From Seongchinamella sediminis (GTDB lineage Bacteria > Pseudomonadota > Gammaproteobacteria > Pseudomonadales > Halieaceae): 64,000 nucleotides of DNA. The stretch covers positions 62,001-126,000 of the forward strand of contig NZ_QRAN01000007.1 in NCBI RefSeq assembly GCF_003457605.1, given 5' to 3'. Every line of letters begins with the position of its first letter. The first letter of the stretch is position 1. Shown one piece after another: positions 34,984-43,554 of the stretch. The notes beneath the pieces are model-generated. The model did no database searches, had not been told where the DNA came from, and was given only the letters and a program-made list of their open reading frames with translations. The translations under genes and the position numbers were made by a program.

Positions 34984-36360
34984 TCAGTCCGCGCCGAGCA
35001 GCTGCTCGTGGAATTCATCGTAGACCTCGTCTATGCAGAGCTTCAGGTCGTGCAGGTGCGGCAGGGCGCGGCGCCCCGCCACCAGGCCGAAAAACAGCTC
35101 GCCATCGTAACTGTAGACAGTCACGTTGAGCGCGCTCATCGGCGCGATACCGGAAATCGGGTAGGTCTCCAGCAATCTGGCGCCGCCGAAATAACGGGTT
35201 TCCCGCGGTCCGGGAACATTGGAAATAATCAGGTTGCAGGGAGGCGGCATGATGCCCTCCAGGTGCAGCGCGGTGCCGATGGCCCCGAGGCCCGCGGCGC
35301 CAAGGCTGTAGGCCTGGGAGGCGACGGTGGGAATTTCGGTGTACAGCGCCTTGCCGCTGCGCATGGCGTCGCGGACCGCCGCCAGGCGTTCGGCGTGCCC
35401 CTGGTCCCGGTCGCCCAGCTTGACCTGGATACTGGTCACCAGGTTACCTTCCTCCTCACTGCCCGGTTGGCGCAGGTTTACCGGCACCAGCGCGACCAGG
35501 GGCTGCTCGGGGACCTGACCCTGCTCCGCCAGAAATCGCCGCAGGGCGGCATCGCAGAGGGCCAGCACCACATCGTTCAGGGTGGCCCCCGAGGGTTTGC
35601 CCATGGCCTTCAGGTCGGCGAGGGGGAAGTGGGTGAACGCCAGGTTGCGCGACGCGGTCGGCGGCGCGGACAGGGCCGTGCTCGGGCTGGACAGGGGCAG
35701 GGCGATACTCCGGTCGCCCTGCAGGAAACGGCGTTGCAGCAGTTTTCCGCCCAGTTGCCCCAGGCCGAGGCCGAGGTCCCGGGCCGTGGCCAGCATATTG
35801 ACGGGCGCCTGCAGCGCTTCCAGGCCGGTGCGCGGGGTACGGCTGGCGCGCATCCGGGGGCGCTGCCAGATCGGGCGCATGTCCTTGCTGGCCGCGCTGC
35901 GGGTGGTGGCCTGTGACATCCACTTGGAAAAGGTCGCTCCGTCACAGATGGCGTGGTGAATCTTGATGTAGAAGGCAAAGCGACGGTTCTCGAGGCCTTC
36001 AATCAGGTGGAATTCCCACAGCGGCCGGTCCCGGTCAATCAGGTGGGCCTGCAGCCGCGCCAGCACGCTGCGCAGCTGCTCATCGGTTCCGGGCCGGGGC
36101 AGGACCGTATGGCGCAGGTGGTATTCGGGGTCGTAATCCTCGTCCACCACCAGCTCCGGCAGCCCCCCCAGGCGGCAGTGCAACTTCTCGTTAAACGGCG
36201 ACCCCGGGGGACGCTGGCGCAGCTCCGCCATCAGGCCGTGGAGCCAGGCGCTGCCCTTGCCCCTGGGCAACTCGTAAATCTGCAACCCGGCGACGTGGGC
36301 GGGAATCTCCGGGGACTCCAGCCCCAGGAACATGCTGTCCAGCAGCGTCAGTCGATTCAT
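34984..36360 (-). CDS. WS/DGAT-family acyltransferase (second copy)
   Basis: 458 residues from MNRLTLLDSMFLGLES; the frame extends upstream into the neighbouring gene, but the ATGA overlap at 36357-36360 and the family N-terminus support this start. Catalytic HHAICDG at 135-141, upstream WEFHLIEGL, C-terminal SNVPGPRETRYFGGA and ATLNDVVLALCDAALRR. Bifunctional wax ester synthase/diacylglycerol acyltransferases make storage lipids from acyl-CoA and alcohols or diacylglycerol. Confidence 0.88.
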   Translation of the reverse strand: MNRLTLLDSMFLGLESPEIPAHVAGLQIYELPRGKGSAWLHGLMAELRQRPPGSPFNEKLHCRLGGLPELVVDEDYDPEYHLRHTVLPRPGTDEQLRSVLARLQAHLIDRDRPLWEFHLIEGLENRRFAFYIKIHHAICDGATFSKWMSQATTRSAASKDMRPIWQRPRMRASRTPRTGLEALQAPVNMLATARDLGLGLGQLGGKLLQRRFLQGDRSIALPLSSPSTALSAPPTASRNLAFTHFPLADLKAMGKPSGATLNDVVLALCDAALRRFLAEQGQVPEQPLVALVPVNLRQPGSEEEGNLVTSIQVKLGDRDQGHAERLAAVRDAMRSGKALYTEIPTVASQAYSLGAAGLGAIGTALHLEGIMPPPCNLIISNVPGPRETRYFGGARLLETYPISGIAPMSALNVTVYSYDGELFFGLVAGRRALPHLHDLKLCIDEVYDEFHEQLLGAD

Positions 36361-37865
36361 GTTTTCGCACCGCCGCGGCTTGTTGCCCGCTTGCCGCGTT
36401 TCTTCGCGGGGGCGCTTTTCTTTTTCGGCTTGCCCGGCTTGCTGGCAAGCTTGCCCACTGCCGCTTCCCTGAGTTCGGCAAAAGCCGCCTCCAGGCATTC
36501 GCGGTAAAACGCGGGGTCGGGCATCATCTTGCGGTCGGACAGCGGCGCGATGACCAGGTCCCCGTCGTAGCTGGTGACCGCGTGACTGATGCCCATATTG
36601 TCGCCAATGACCGCCATACCGGTGAACATCACCAGCCGCGCACCGCAGAAGTACAGGGGCTGCTGCGGCCCGGGCACGTTGGTGACCACCATGTTGTGGC
36701 TGGCCCGATAGCTGCGGCCGGGTCCCCGGGAGGCGGCCACCGCCCGACCCGCCAGCATCAGGGTGGGGGCCGGTATCTGCTCCTGTATTTCCATCAGTTC
36801 GCGGGCACTCACCGCGTTCGCGCGTTTCAACGCCTCCATATTCTTGCGCACCAGCGCCAGGCGCTTGAGCGGGTCGCGCTCCAGGGTGCCGAGACTGGTC
36901 CGGCTCAGGTGGATCTTGTTGCCGGCACCCCCACTCTCGTCTTTCGAGCGCACGCTGACCGGGACCATGGCGGTCAGCGGCAGGTCGGGGGTTTCATGCT
37001 TGCTGTCGAGATAGCGGATCATGGCGCCACCGCAGACGGTCAGCACCACGTCGTTGATGGTGGCCCCGGGGACCGCCGTCTTTACCGCCCGGAACTCCTC
37101 CAGGTCAAAACGCGCTGCATCCCACACCCGGTGGGGCGAAATGGGCTGGTTGAAGCGGGTCACCGGCGCTTTGCCCTGCTCGGCAGATACCGGTTCCTTG
37201 CTGGAGGAGGCCATTGCCCGCGCGGCGCCGCCCAGCTTCCCGGTCAACGTCAGGCCGGTACGCAGGCCGCGGCGCAGGTTATTGATACCGGCGCGGCCGA
37301 GCAGCTCCGATGAGCGCGGAGGCCGCTCCGCTCGCCAGCGGCGCTGGCGCCGCTCCTTGTCGGGATAGGGCTCGGTGTCGTGGATGGCCATGGTCAGCTC
37401 GGCGGCGGCGACACCGTCCAGGGCTACATGGTGGACCTTGGTCATGATGGCGAACGCGCCCCCGGGCAGGAAATCGACGTTGTCCAGGCCCTCGATCACG
37501 TACATCTCCCACACCGGCCTGGACATGTCCAGCGGGCGCGAATGCAGCCGGGATACCTGGATGCAGAGCTGGCGCCAGTCCCCGGGCTTGGGCAGCGCTA
37601 TATGCCGTACGTGAAACTCGAGGTCGAAATCCGGATCGTTGATCCAGTAGGGGTAGTCGAGATTCAGCGGTACCTGCACCAGTTTCTGGCGGAAGATCGG
37701 CGATGCCCCCAGGCGTTTCTCCACCTGCTCGAGAATAGTCTTGAAGCGTAATGGACCGCCGCGCACCGAGGACTGGTCGTAGATGTTCAGCATCGAAATA
37801 TGCTGGTGCCGGCTCTCCCGATCGGTATACAGAAAAAACGCGTCACCGCCTGTGGTCTGTCGCAT
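36357..37865 (-). CDS. WS/DGAT-family acyltransferase (first copy)
   Basis: 502 residues from MRQTTGGDAFFLYTDR; a Met 12 codons earlier is less likely. Catalytic HHVALDG at 145-151, PVWEMYVIEGLDNVDF, the conserved GATINDVVLTVCGGAMIRYL and TNVPGPQQPLYFCGA. The tail is strongly basic (KPKKKSAPAKKRGKR), perhaps for membrane or lipid-droplet contact. First gene of the operon with the second WS/DGAT and the hydroxyacyl-CoA dehydrogenase; divergent from the aldehyde dehydrogenase with two operators between. Confidence 0.88.
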   Translation of the reverse strand: MRQTTGGDAFFLYTDRESRHQHISMLNIYDQSSVRGGPLRFKTILEQVEKRLGASPIFRQKLVQVPLNLDYPYWINDPDFDLEFHVRHIALPKPGDWRQLCIQVSRLHSRPLDMSRPVWEMYVIEGLDNVDFLPGGAFAIMTKVHHVALDGVAAAELTMAIHDTEPYPDKERRQRRWRAERPPRSSELLGRAGINNLRRGLRTGLTLTGKLGGAARAMASSSKEPVSAEQGKAPVTRFNQPISPHRVWDAARFDLEEFRAVKTAVPGATINDVVLTVCGGAMIRYLDSKHETPDLPLTAMVPVSVRSKDESGGAGNKIHLSRTSLGTLERDPLKRLALVRKNMEALKRANAVSARELMEIQEQIPAPTLMLAGRAVAASRGPGRSYRASHNMVVTNVPGPQQPLYFCGARLVMFTGMAVIGDNMGISHAVTSYDGDLVIAPLSDRKMMPDPAFYRECLEAAFAELREAAVGKLASKPGKPKKKSAPAKKRGKRATSRGGAKT

Positions 37866-37929
37866 GCGCCTGTTCTCCCGGACTAATGGTTGCAGTAGCA
37901 ATATAGTCGTCTATCCAGTGCCCCGCATC

Positions 37930-37945
37930 TGTCAACTAGCTGACT
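37930..37945 (-). promoter_or_regulatory. Crp-family operator, site 4a (WS/DGAT side)
   Basis: TGTCA-ACTAGC-TGACT, one mismatch to the shared motif. A minus-strand TATATT (37905-37900) would put the centre near -44.5, with no good -35, fitting an activator-dependent promoter. Confidence 0.5.
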
Positions 37946-37965
37946 ATCCGGGGGAATTCGTCAAC

Positions 37966-37981
37966 TGTCGCCTGCATGACA
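37966..37981 (+). promoter_or_regulatory. Crp-family operator, site 4b (aldehyde dehydrogenase side)
   Basis: TGTCG-CCTGCA-TGACA, exact match. TACATT at 38003-38008 sits at the -10 position if the site is centred at -41.5. Confidence 0.62.
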
Positions 37982-38082
37982 CTCTTTTTGCGCCGACCCG
38001 GTTACATTTGCGGTCATAGCCCCAAACACCGGGACATCAACTTCCAGCACGGGCCACAGTGCCCCAACACGAGGTCAAGGCA

Positions 38083-39525
38083 ATGAACCAGCCGCTCGCA
38101 ACAGGACAACAACTCATTCCCGATGAATTCCAGGACGTCTTCGACGAACAGCAGGCCTATTACCTGGCCCATCGCAATCCGGACTACCAGGAGCGGGTGG
38201 CCGACCTGAAGGCGCTGCACCGGATGCTGGTGGAAAACCGGGAAGCGCTGATCGAGGCGGTCAACGCCGATTACGGCTGCCGCTCGCGCTTCGAGACCAT
38301 CTTTTCCGAGCTGCTGATCAATCAGGACGGCATCCTCGACGCCATCAAGCAGCTGAAGAAGTGGATGAAGCCGCAGAAGCGCCATCTCGATGCCACCCAG
38401 TATCCGCTGGCGAAGGCCAGGGTGATCCCCCAGCCGCTGGGCGTGGTGGGTATCGTGGTGCCCTGGAACTTCCCCATCTCCATGGCCTTCTCGCCCCTGA
38501 CCGGCATCTTTGCCGCCGGCAATACCGCCATGATCAAGATGTCGGAGAATTCCCAGGCCCTGGCCAAGCTGTTCAAGGAACTGGCGCCGAAGTATTTCCC
38601 CCGCGGCAAGCTCGCCTTCTTCGAGGACGGCAACGGCCGCGGACCGGCGTTCACCTCGCTGCCCTTCAACCACCTGTTCTTCACCGGCTCTCCGGCCACC
38701 GGCAAGGCGGTCATGGCGAACTGTGCCCAGCACCTGACCCCGGTCACCCTGGAACTGGGCGGCAAGTCCCCCACCGTCATCGCCCCCGATTTCAACTTCA
38801 CCAAGGCGGTGGAACGGATCATGTGGGTCAAGATGTTCAATGCCGGCCAGATCTGCACCAACGTCGACTACCTGTTCCTGCCCGAGGGCAGGGAGCAGGA
38901 TTTTGTCGACGAGGCCCGGCGCATCTGCAACGCGCGCTACCCGGATATCAACAACGGCGACTACACCGCCGTCATCGACCAGCGCTCCTACGACCGCCTG
39001 CAGGCGACCCTGGAGGATGCCCGCGCCAGGGGCGCGCGTGTCATCAACCTGTTCGAGGGCCAGCAGCCCGACGCCGAACGCCGTATCTTCCCGCCGCACA
39101 TCGTGCTCGATGTCGACGACCAGATGGAGATCATGCAGCGGGAGGTCTTCGGCCCGCTGCTGCCGGTGATGACCTACCGCGATCGCGAGGCGGTCGTCGA
39201 CTATATCGACGGCCATCCCCGTCCCCTGGCGTTCTATGTCTATACTAACGACAAGTCACTGGTTGACTGGTATATCGACAACACCATGTCCGGCGGGGTG
39301 ACCGTCAACGACGGCCTGCTGCACGCCGCCCAGCACGACCTGCCCTTTGGCGGGGTCGGCAACAGCGGCATGGGTCACTATCACGGTTACGAGGGCTTCA
39401 GTACGTTTTCCAAAATGCGCCCGGTGTTTTACCAGGGGCCGTTCCGCAGTGTCGATATGCTGATGCCGCCCTACGCCGGCAAGGCCAACAAGATCCTCAA
39501 CTTCATGCTGAAGATGAAGAGCTAG
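38083..39525 (+). CDS. Aldehyde dehydrogenase (coniferyl aldehyde dehydrogenase-like)
   Basis: 480 residues from MNQPLATGQQLIPDEF (GAGG 10 nt upstream); an ATG-less extension of eight codons is also possible. ALDH motifs: VVPWNFPISMAFSP, FTGSPATGKAVM, LELGGKSPTV (general-base Glu) and NAGQICTNVDYLFLP (catalytic Cys). The C-terminus LPFGGVGNSGMGHYHGYEGF resembles coniferyl aldehyde dehydrogenases, which also act on other aldehydes. NAD(P)+-dependent oxidation to the acid. First gene of the operon with an IlvD-type dehydratase and two PQQ dehydrogenases. Confidence 0.88.
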   Translation: MNQPLATGQQLIPDEFQDVFDEQQAYYLAHRNPDYQERVADLKALHRMLVENREALIEAVNADYGCRSRFETIFSELLINQDGILDAIKQLKKWMKPQKRHLDATQYPLAKARVIPQPLGVVGIVVPWNFPISMAFSPLTGIFAAGNTAMIKMSENSQALAKLFKELAPKYFPRGKLAFFEDGNGRGPAFTSLPFNHLFFTGSPATGKAVMANCAQHLTPVTLELGGKSPTVIAPDFNFTKAVERIMWVKMFNAGQICTNVDYLFLPEGREQDFVDEARRICNARYPDINNGDYTAVIDQRSYDRLQATLEDARARGARVINLFEGQQPDAERRIFPPHIVLDVDDQMEIMQREVFGPLLPVMTYRDREAVVDYIDGHPRPLAFYVYTNDKSLVDWYIDNTMSGGVTVNDGLLHAAQHDLPFGGVGNSGMGHYHGYEGFSTFSKMRPVFYQGPFRSVDMLMPPYAGKANKILNFMLKMKS

Positions 39526-39590
39526 AGATTCGGCGCCGCCAGCCAGGTGCTCGCCCCTGTGCGCATGCCAGATAAAGAAAGGACAAGTGA

Positions 39591-41342
39591 ATGAGCAACG
39601 ATAACAACGCCAAGCGCCCGCCCTACCGCTCCAACGTGATGAAGGCCGGCCCGGTAAAAGCCGCCGCCCGCGCCATGCTGCGCGGCCTGGGCCTGGACGA
39701 CGAGGACATCGCCCAGCCCTTTGTCGGCGTGGTGTCCAGCCACGGCGAAATGAGCGCCTGTAACATGCGCCTGAACGAGGTCTCGGAACAGGCCCGCTGG
39801 GGCATCTACCGGGGGGGCGGCACACCGCGCGAATTCAATACCATTTCAGTCTCGGACGCTCTGGTCAACGGCCACACCGGCATGCACTTCTCGTTGATGT
39901 CGCGGGAGGTGATCGCCGACAGCATCGAGCTGGTGGTGCGCGCCCACCAGTACGACGGCCTGATGTGTATCGGCGCCTGCGACAAGAATTTCCCCGGGAT
40001 GATGATGGCGCTGACCCGCCTCAACGTGCCTGGCGCCTTCCTCAACGGGGGCCCCGCCCTGCCCGGCCGCTTCCGCGACCAGCCGGTGGAAATCAAGACC
40101 GTGGGGGAGTACACCGGCAAACTGATCGCAAAGCAGTCCGACGAAGAGGAACTGGAGGCGGTATCGCGCGCGGCCTGGCCCGCCTCCGGCTGCTGCGCCG
40201 GCCAGTTTACCGCCAATACCATGGGCATGGTGGCCGAGGTGCTGGGCTTCGCCCCCCTGGGTTCGAGCACCATCCCCTCAGTCCACTCCCAGCGCCGGGC
40301 CATGGCGCGCAAGGCCGGCCGTCAGCTGATGGTGGCGGTGGAGGCCAACTACCCGCTGCCGCGGGACCTGGTGACCCGGGAGAGCCTGGAGAATGCCTGC
40401 GCGGCGGTATCCGCCACCGGCGGCTCCACCAACGCCGTGCTGCATATCCCGGCCATTGCCAACGAGGCCGGTATCGACTTCGACGTCGACGATGTGGCCG
40501 CCGTCTTCGCGCGCACGCCGCTGATTACCCACCTGAGTCCGTCGGGGCCCTACCTGTATCCCGACCTCCACGAAGTCGGTGGCGTCCCGGTCGTTCTGAA
40601 ACAGCTGCTGGCGGGCGGCTATCTGCACGGCGACTGCCTCACCCTGGACGGTCGCACCCTGGCCGAGGCCCTGGCGGATGCGCCGGACGCGGACGGCAGG
40701 GTGGTGATGCCGATCGAGCAGCCGCGCACCGAGGGCGGTGGCCTGGCGGTGCTCAAGGGCAACCTGGCGCCCGATGGCGCGGTGATCAAGACCGCCGGGC
40801 TCGAGCGCAGCAGCTTCAGCGGGCCAGCCCGGGTATTCGAGTCCGAGGAAGCCTGCCTGCAGAGCGTACTGGCGGACGACATCAATGAAGGCGAAGCGGT
40901 GGTTATCCGCAACGAGGGGCCGGTTGGCGGGCCCGGCATGCGCGAGATGGTCACGGTGACCGCACTGCTGTACGGCATGGGCAAGGGCGAGAGCGTGGCG
41001 CTGGTTACCGATGGCCGCTTTTCCGGCGCCTCCCGCGGCTTCAGCGTGGGCTATGTCACCCCCGAGGCCGCCCTGGGCGGGCCGCTGGCGCTGGTCGAGG
41101 ACGGCGATACCATCAACATCGACCTGCACAGCAAATCGCTGACCCTGGAGGTTGACGAACAGACGCTGGCGGCACGGCGGACAGGCACTGAAAGGGGCGA
41201 CCCCAGCGGCAAGGCCTATATGACCCGCTCCGGCTACGCCCAGAAATACGTCGCCAGCGTGGGGCCCGCCACCCGGGGCGCCGTCACCCACGCCGGCAAT
41301 GTGCACTGGCCCAACGAGGCCCAACCCGGCAACCAGGACTGA
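39591..41342 (+). CDS. IlvD/Edd-family dehydratase, copy 1
   Basis: 583 residues. Three cluster cysteines are visible: [23 protein letters not shown] and [20 protein letters not shown]; also [34 protein letters not shown] and [16 protein letters not shown]. The family covers dihydroxyacid dehydratase (branched-chain synthesis) and sugar-acid dehydratases; the neighbours favour a catabolic role, yet the motif order is close to IlvD, so true IlvD is not excluded. Starts 65 bp after the aldehyde dehydrogenase with AGGA upstream. Confidence 0.85.
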   Translation: MSNDNNAKRPPYRSNVMKAGPVKAAARAMLRGLGLDDEDIAQPFVGVVSSHGEMSACNMRLNEVSEQARWGIYRGGGTPREFNTISVSDALVNGHTGMHFSLMSREVIADSIELVVRAHQYDGLMCIGACDKNFPGMMMALTRLNVPGAFLNGGPALPGRFRDQPVEIKTVGEYTGKLIAKQSDEEELEAVSRAAWPASGCCAGQFTANTMGMVAEVLGFAPLGSSTIPSVHSQRRAMARKAGRQLMVAVEANYPLPRDLVTRESLENACAAVSATGGSTNAVLHIPAIANEAGIDFDVDDVAAVFARTPLITHLSPSGPYLYPDLHEVGGVPVVLKQLLAGGYLHGDCLTLDGRTLAEALADAPDADGRVVMPIEQPRTEGGGLAVLKGNLAPDGAVIKTAGLERSSFSGPARVFESEEACLQSVLADDINEGEAVVIRNEGPVGGPGMREMVTVTALLYGMGKGESVALVTDGRFSGASRGFSVGYVTPEAALGGPLALVEDGDTINIDLHSKSLTLEVDEQTLAARRTGTERGDPSGKAYMTRSGYAQKYVASVGPATRGAVTHAGNVHWPNEAQPGNQD

Positions 41343-41390
41343 AGCACCGGTTCCGCCCGTAAAACTATAACAGAGAGGGAGAAACGAGCA

Positions 41391-43523
41391 ATGAGCAGCA
41401 ACAAGGGGCTCTGGTTGGCCACCATCTGCGTGGCCTGTTTATTCGCCGGCGCCGCGACCGCCGCTGAGCCTGTCGTAGCCAAGGCAGCCGATACGGAGTG
41501 GCGCCTGCACGGCAACGATGTGGGCGAGCAGCGCAACTCCGCCCTGCGCCAGATCAACACCGACAATGTCGACCAGCTGGGCCTGGCCTGGTACTTCGAC
41601 ATGTACACCCGGCGCGGGGTCGAGGCCACGCCGCTGATGGTCGACGGCACACTGTATGTGTCCGGCAGCTGGTCCATGGTCTACGCCCTGGACGCCAAAA
41701 CCGGCGCCCTGAAGTGGTTCTACAACCCCGAGGTGGACCGGTCCTTCCTCGCCAAGGGCTGTTGCGACGCGGTCAATCGCGGTGTGGCCTATGCCGACGG
41801 CAGCGTGTACGTGGGCACCTACGACGGCCGCCTGGTGGCCCTGGACGCGGACGACGGCAGCGTGCTCTGGGATGTCCAGACCACGGATCGCGAACAGTCC
41901 TATACCATTACCGGGGCGCCGCGCATCGCCGGAGACCTGGTGGTCATCGGCAATGGCGGCGCCGAACTGGGCGTGCGCGGTTACGTCACCGCCTATGACC
42001 AGAAAACCGGCAAGCAGGCCTGGCGCTTCTATACCGTACCCGGTAATCCCGCCGACGGTTTTGAATCAACCGTAATGAAAAAAGCCGCTGACACCTGGAC
42101 CGGGGAATGGTGGCAGTGGGGCGGTGGCGGCACCGTCTGGGATGCCATGGCCTACGATCCGGCGCTGGAACTGCTGTATATCGGCGTGGGCAACGGCTCG
42201 CCCTGGAACCAGAAGCTGCGCAGCCCCGGGGGCGGAGACAACCTGTTCCTGACCTCGATCGTGGCGCTGAAGGCGGCGACCGGTGAGTACGTCTGGCACT
42301 ACCAGACCACCCCCGGGGAGACCTGGGACTACACGGCTACCCAGCACATGATCCTGGCGGACCTGGAGATCGACGGCAAGCCGCGCCAGGTGCTGATGCA
42401 GGCGCCCAAAAACGGGTTCTTCTACGTGCTCGACCGGGTGACGGGCGAGCTATTGTCGGCGGAGCCCTACGCCGTGACCACCTGGGCCAGCCATGTCGAC
42501 ATGGAGACCGGGCGCCCGGTGGAAACCCCGGACGCACGCCTGTTCGATGGCGAAAACGTCAGCCTGCCGAGCAATGCCGGCGCCCATAACTGGCACCCGA
42601 TGTCCTACCACCCCGGCACCGGCCTGGTCTACATCCCGGCCATGCAGATTCCCATCAAGTTCCTGGCGCCCAGCAACGAGCGCGATCGCCAGCCCAATCA
42701 GGGCTACTGGAACGTGGGCTTTGACCGCATCGCCAACGTGCCGCCGAATATTCCCAACCTCAATGAGGTGCTGGATGAAACCTACAAGGGCCGCCTGCTG
42801 GCCTGGGACCCGCTAAAGGGCGAGCTGCGCTGGGCCAGCGACTGGACTCGGGTGGCCGGTGGCGGCGCCCTCAGCACCGCCGGCAACCTGGTGTTCCAGG
42901 GCAATAACGCCCAGCTGCGCGCTTTTAACGCCGCTACCGGCGAGGTGCTGTGGAGCGATGACATCCAGACCCTGGCCATGGCCGCGCCCATCACCTATGC
43001 CATCGATGGCGAGCAGTATGTCGCCGTGGCGGTCGGCTTTGGCGGCGGCGCCGGAGCCGAGGCAGGGGCCATCGTGCACCACTGGGACATTCCCAACCTG
43101 TCCCGGGTACTGGTCTATAAACTGGGGGGCAAGGCTACCCTGCCGCCAGTGCCGGAGCGGGACCGCGAACTGCCGAAACCGGCACCGGTGACCGCCTCGG
43201 TGGAGACCCTGGAGCACGGCAAGGTGATCTACCAGCGCCACTGCAGTTACTGCCACGGCGATGGCATGCGCACCGGCGGCCTGACGCCCGACCTGCGTTA
43301 CTCCGGCGCCGCCGTCCATGAACAGTGGCAGGCCATCGTGCGCGAGGGAATACTGGCTGCCCGGGGCATGGTCAGTTTCGCCCCCTATGTGGACGAGGCC
43401 AGCGCCGAAGCCATCCGCCAGTACGTGCTGCTGGAGGCCAATCGCCTTTACCAGCGGCAGCAGGGGGCCTATATTGCGCCTCAGGAACAGAGGGCCCCGG
43501 AGGATGGCGACGCCGGCCGCTGA
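41391..43523 (+). CDS. PQQ-dependent alcohol dehydrogenase with haem c, copy 1
   Basis: 710 residues. Signal peptide 1-24 (WLATICVACLFAGAATA). An eight-bladed PQQ propeller follows, with vicinal disulfide GCCDAVNRGVAY, GGAELGVRGYVTAYDQ and the catalytic Asp in TPGETWDYTATQ. A Thr, not Asp, lies two residues later, so I predict Ca2+ rather than lanthanide dependence. C-terminal cytochrome c domain: CSYCHGDG (CxxCH) and axial-Met ARGMVSF. Periplasmic quinohaemoprotein oxidising an alcohol to an aldehyde, with electrons to a cytochrome. No PQQ biosynthesis genes are in the window. Confidence 0.92.
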   Translation: MSSNKGLWLATICVACLFAGAATAAEPVVAKAADTEWRLHGNDVGEQRNSALRQINTDNVDQLGLAWYFDMYTRRGVEATPLMVDGTLYVSGSWSMVYALDAKTGALKWFYNPEVDRSFLAKGCCDAVNRGVAYADGSVYVGTYDGRLVALDADDGSVLWDVQTTDREQSYTITGAPRIAGDLVVIGNGGAELGVRGYVTAYDQKTGKQAWRFYTVPGNPADGFESTVMKKAADTWTGEWWQWGGGGTVWDAMAYDPALELLYIGVGNGSPWNQKLRSPGGGDNLFLTSIVALKAATGEYVWHYQTTPGETWDYTATQHMILADLEIDGKPRQVLMQAPKNGFFYVLDRVTGELLSAEPYAVTTWASHVDMETGRPVETPDARLFDGENVSLPSNAGAHNWHPMSYHPGTGLVYIPAMQIPIKFLAPSNERDRQPNQGYWNVGFDRIANVPPNIPNLNEVLDETYKGRLLAWDPLKGELRWASDWTRVAGGGALSTAGNLVFQGNNAQLRAFNAATGEVLWSDDIQTLAMAAPITYAIDGEQYVAVAVGFGGGAGAEAGAIVHHWDIPNLSRVLVYKLGGKATLPPVPERDRELPKPAPVTASVETLEHGKVIYQRHCSYCHGDGMRTGGLTPDLRYSGAAVHEQWQAIVREGILAARGMVSFAPYVDEASAEAIRQYVLLEANRLYQRQQGAYIAPQEQRAPEDGDAGR

Positions 43524-43554
43524 CTGACCCCACAATGACACTGGAAAACATAAT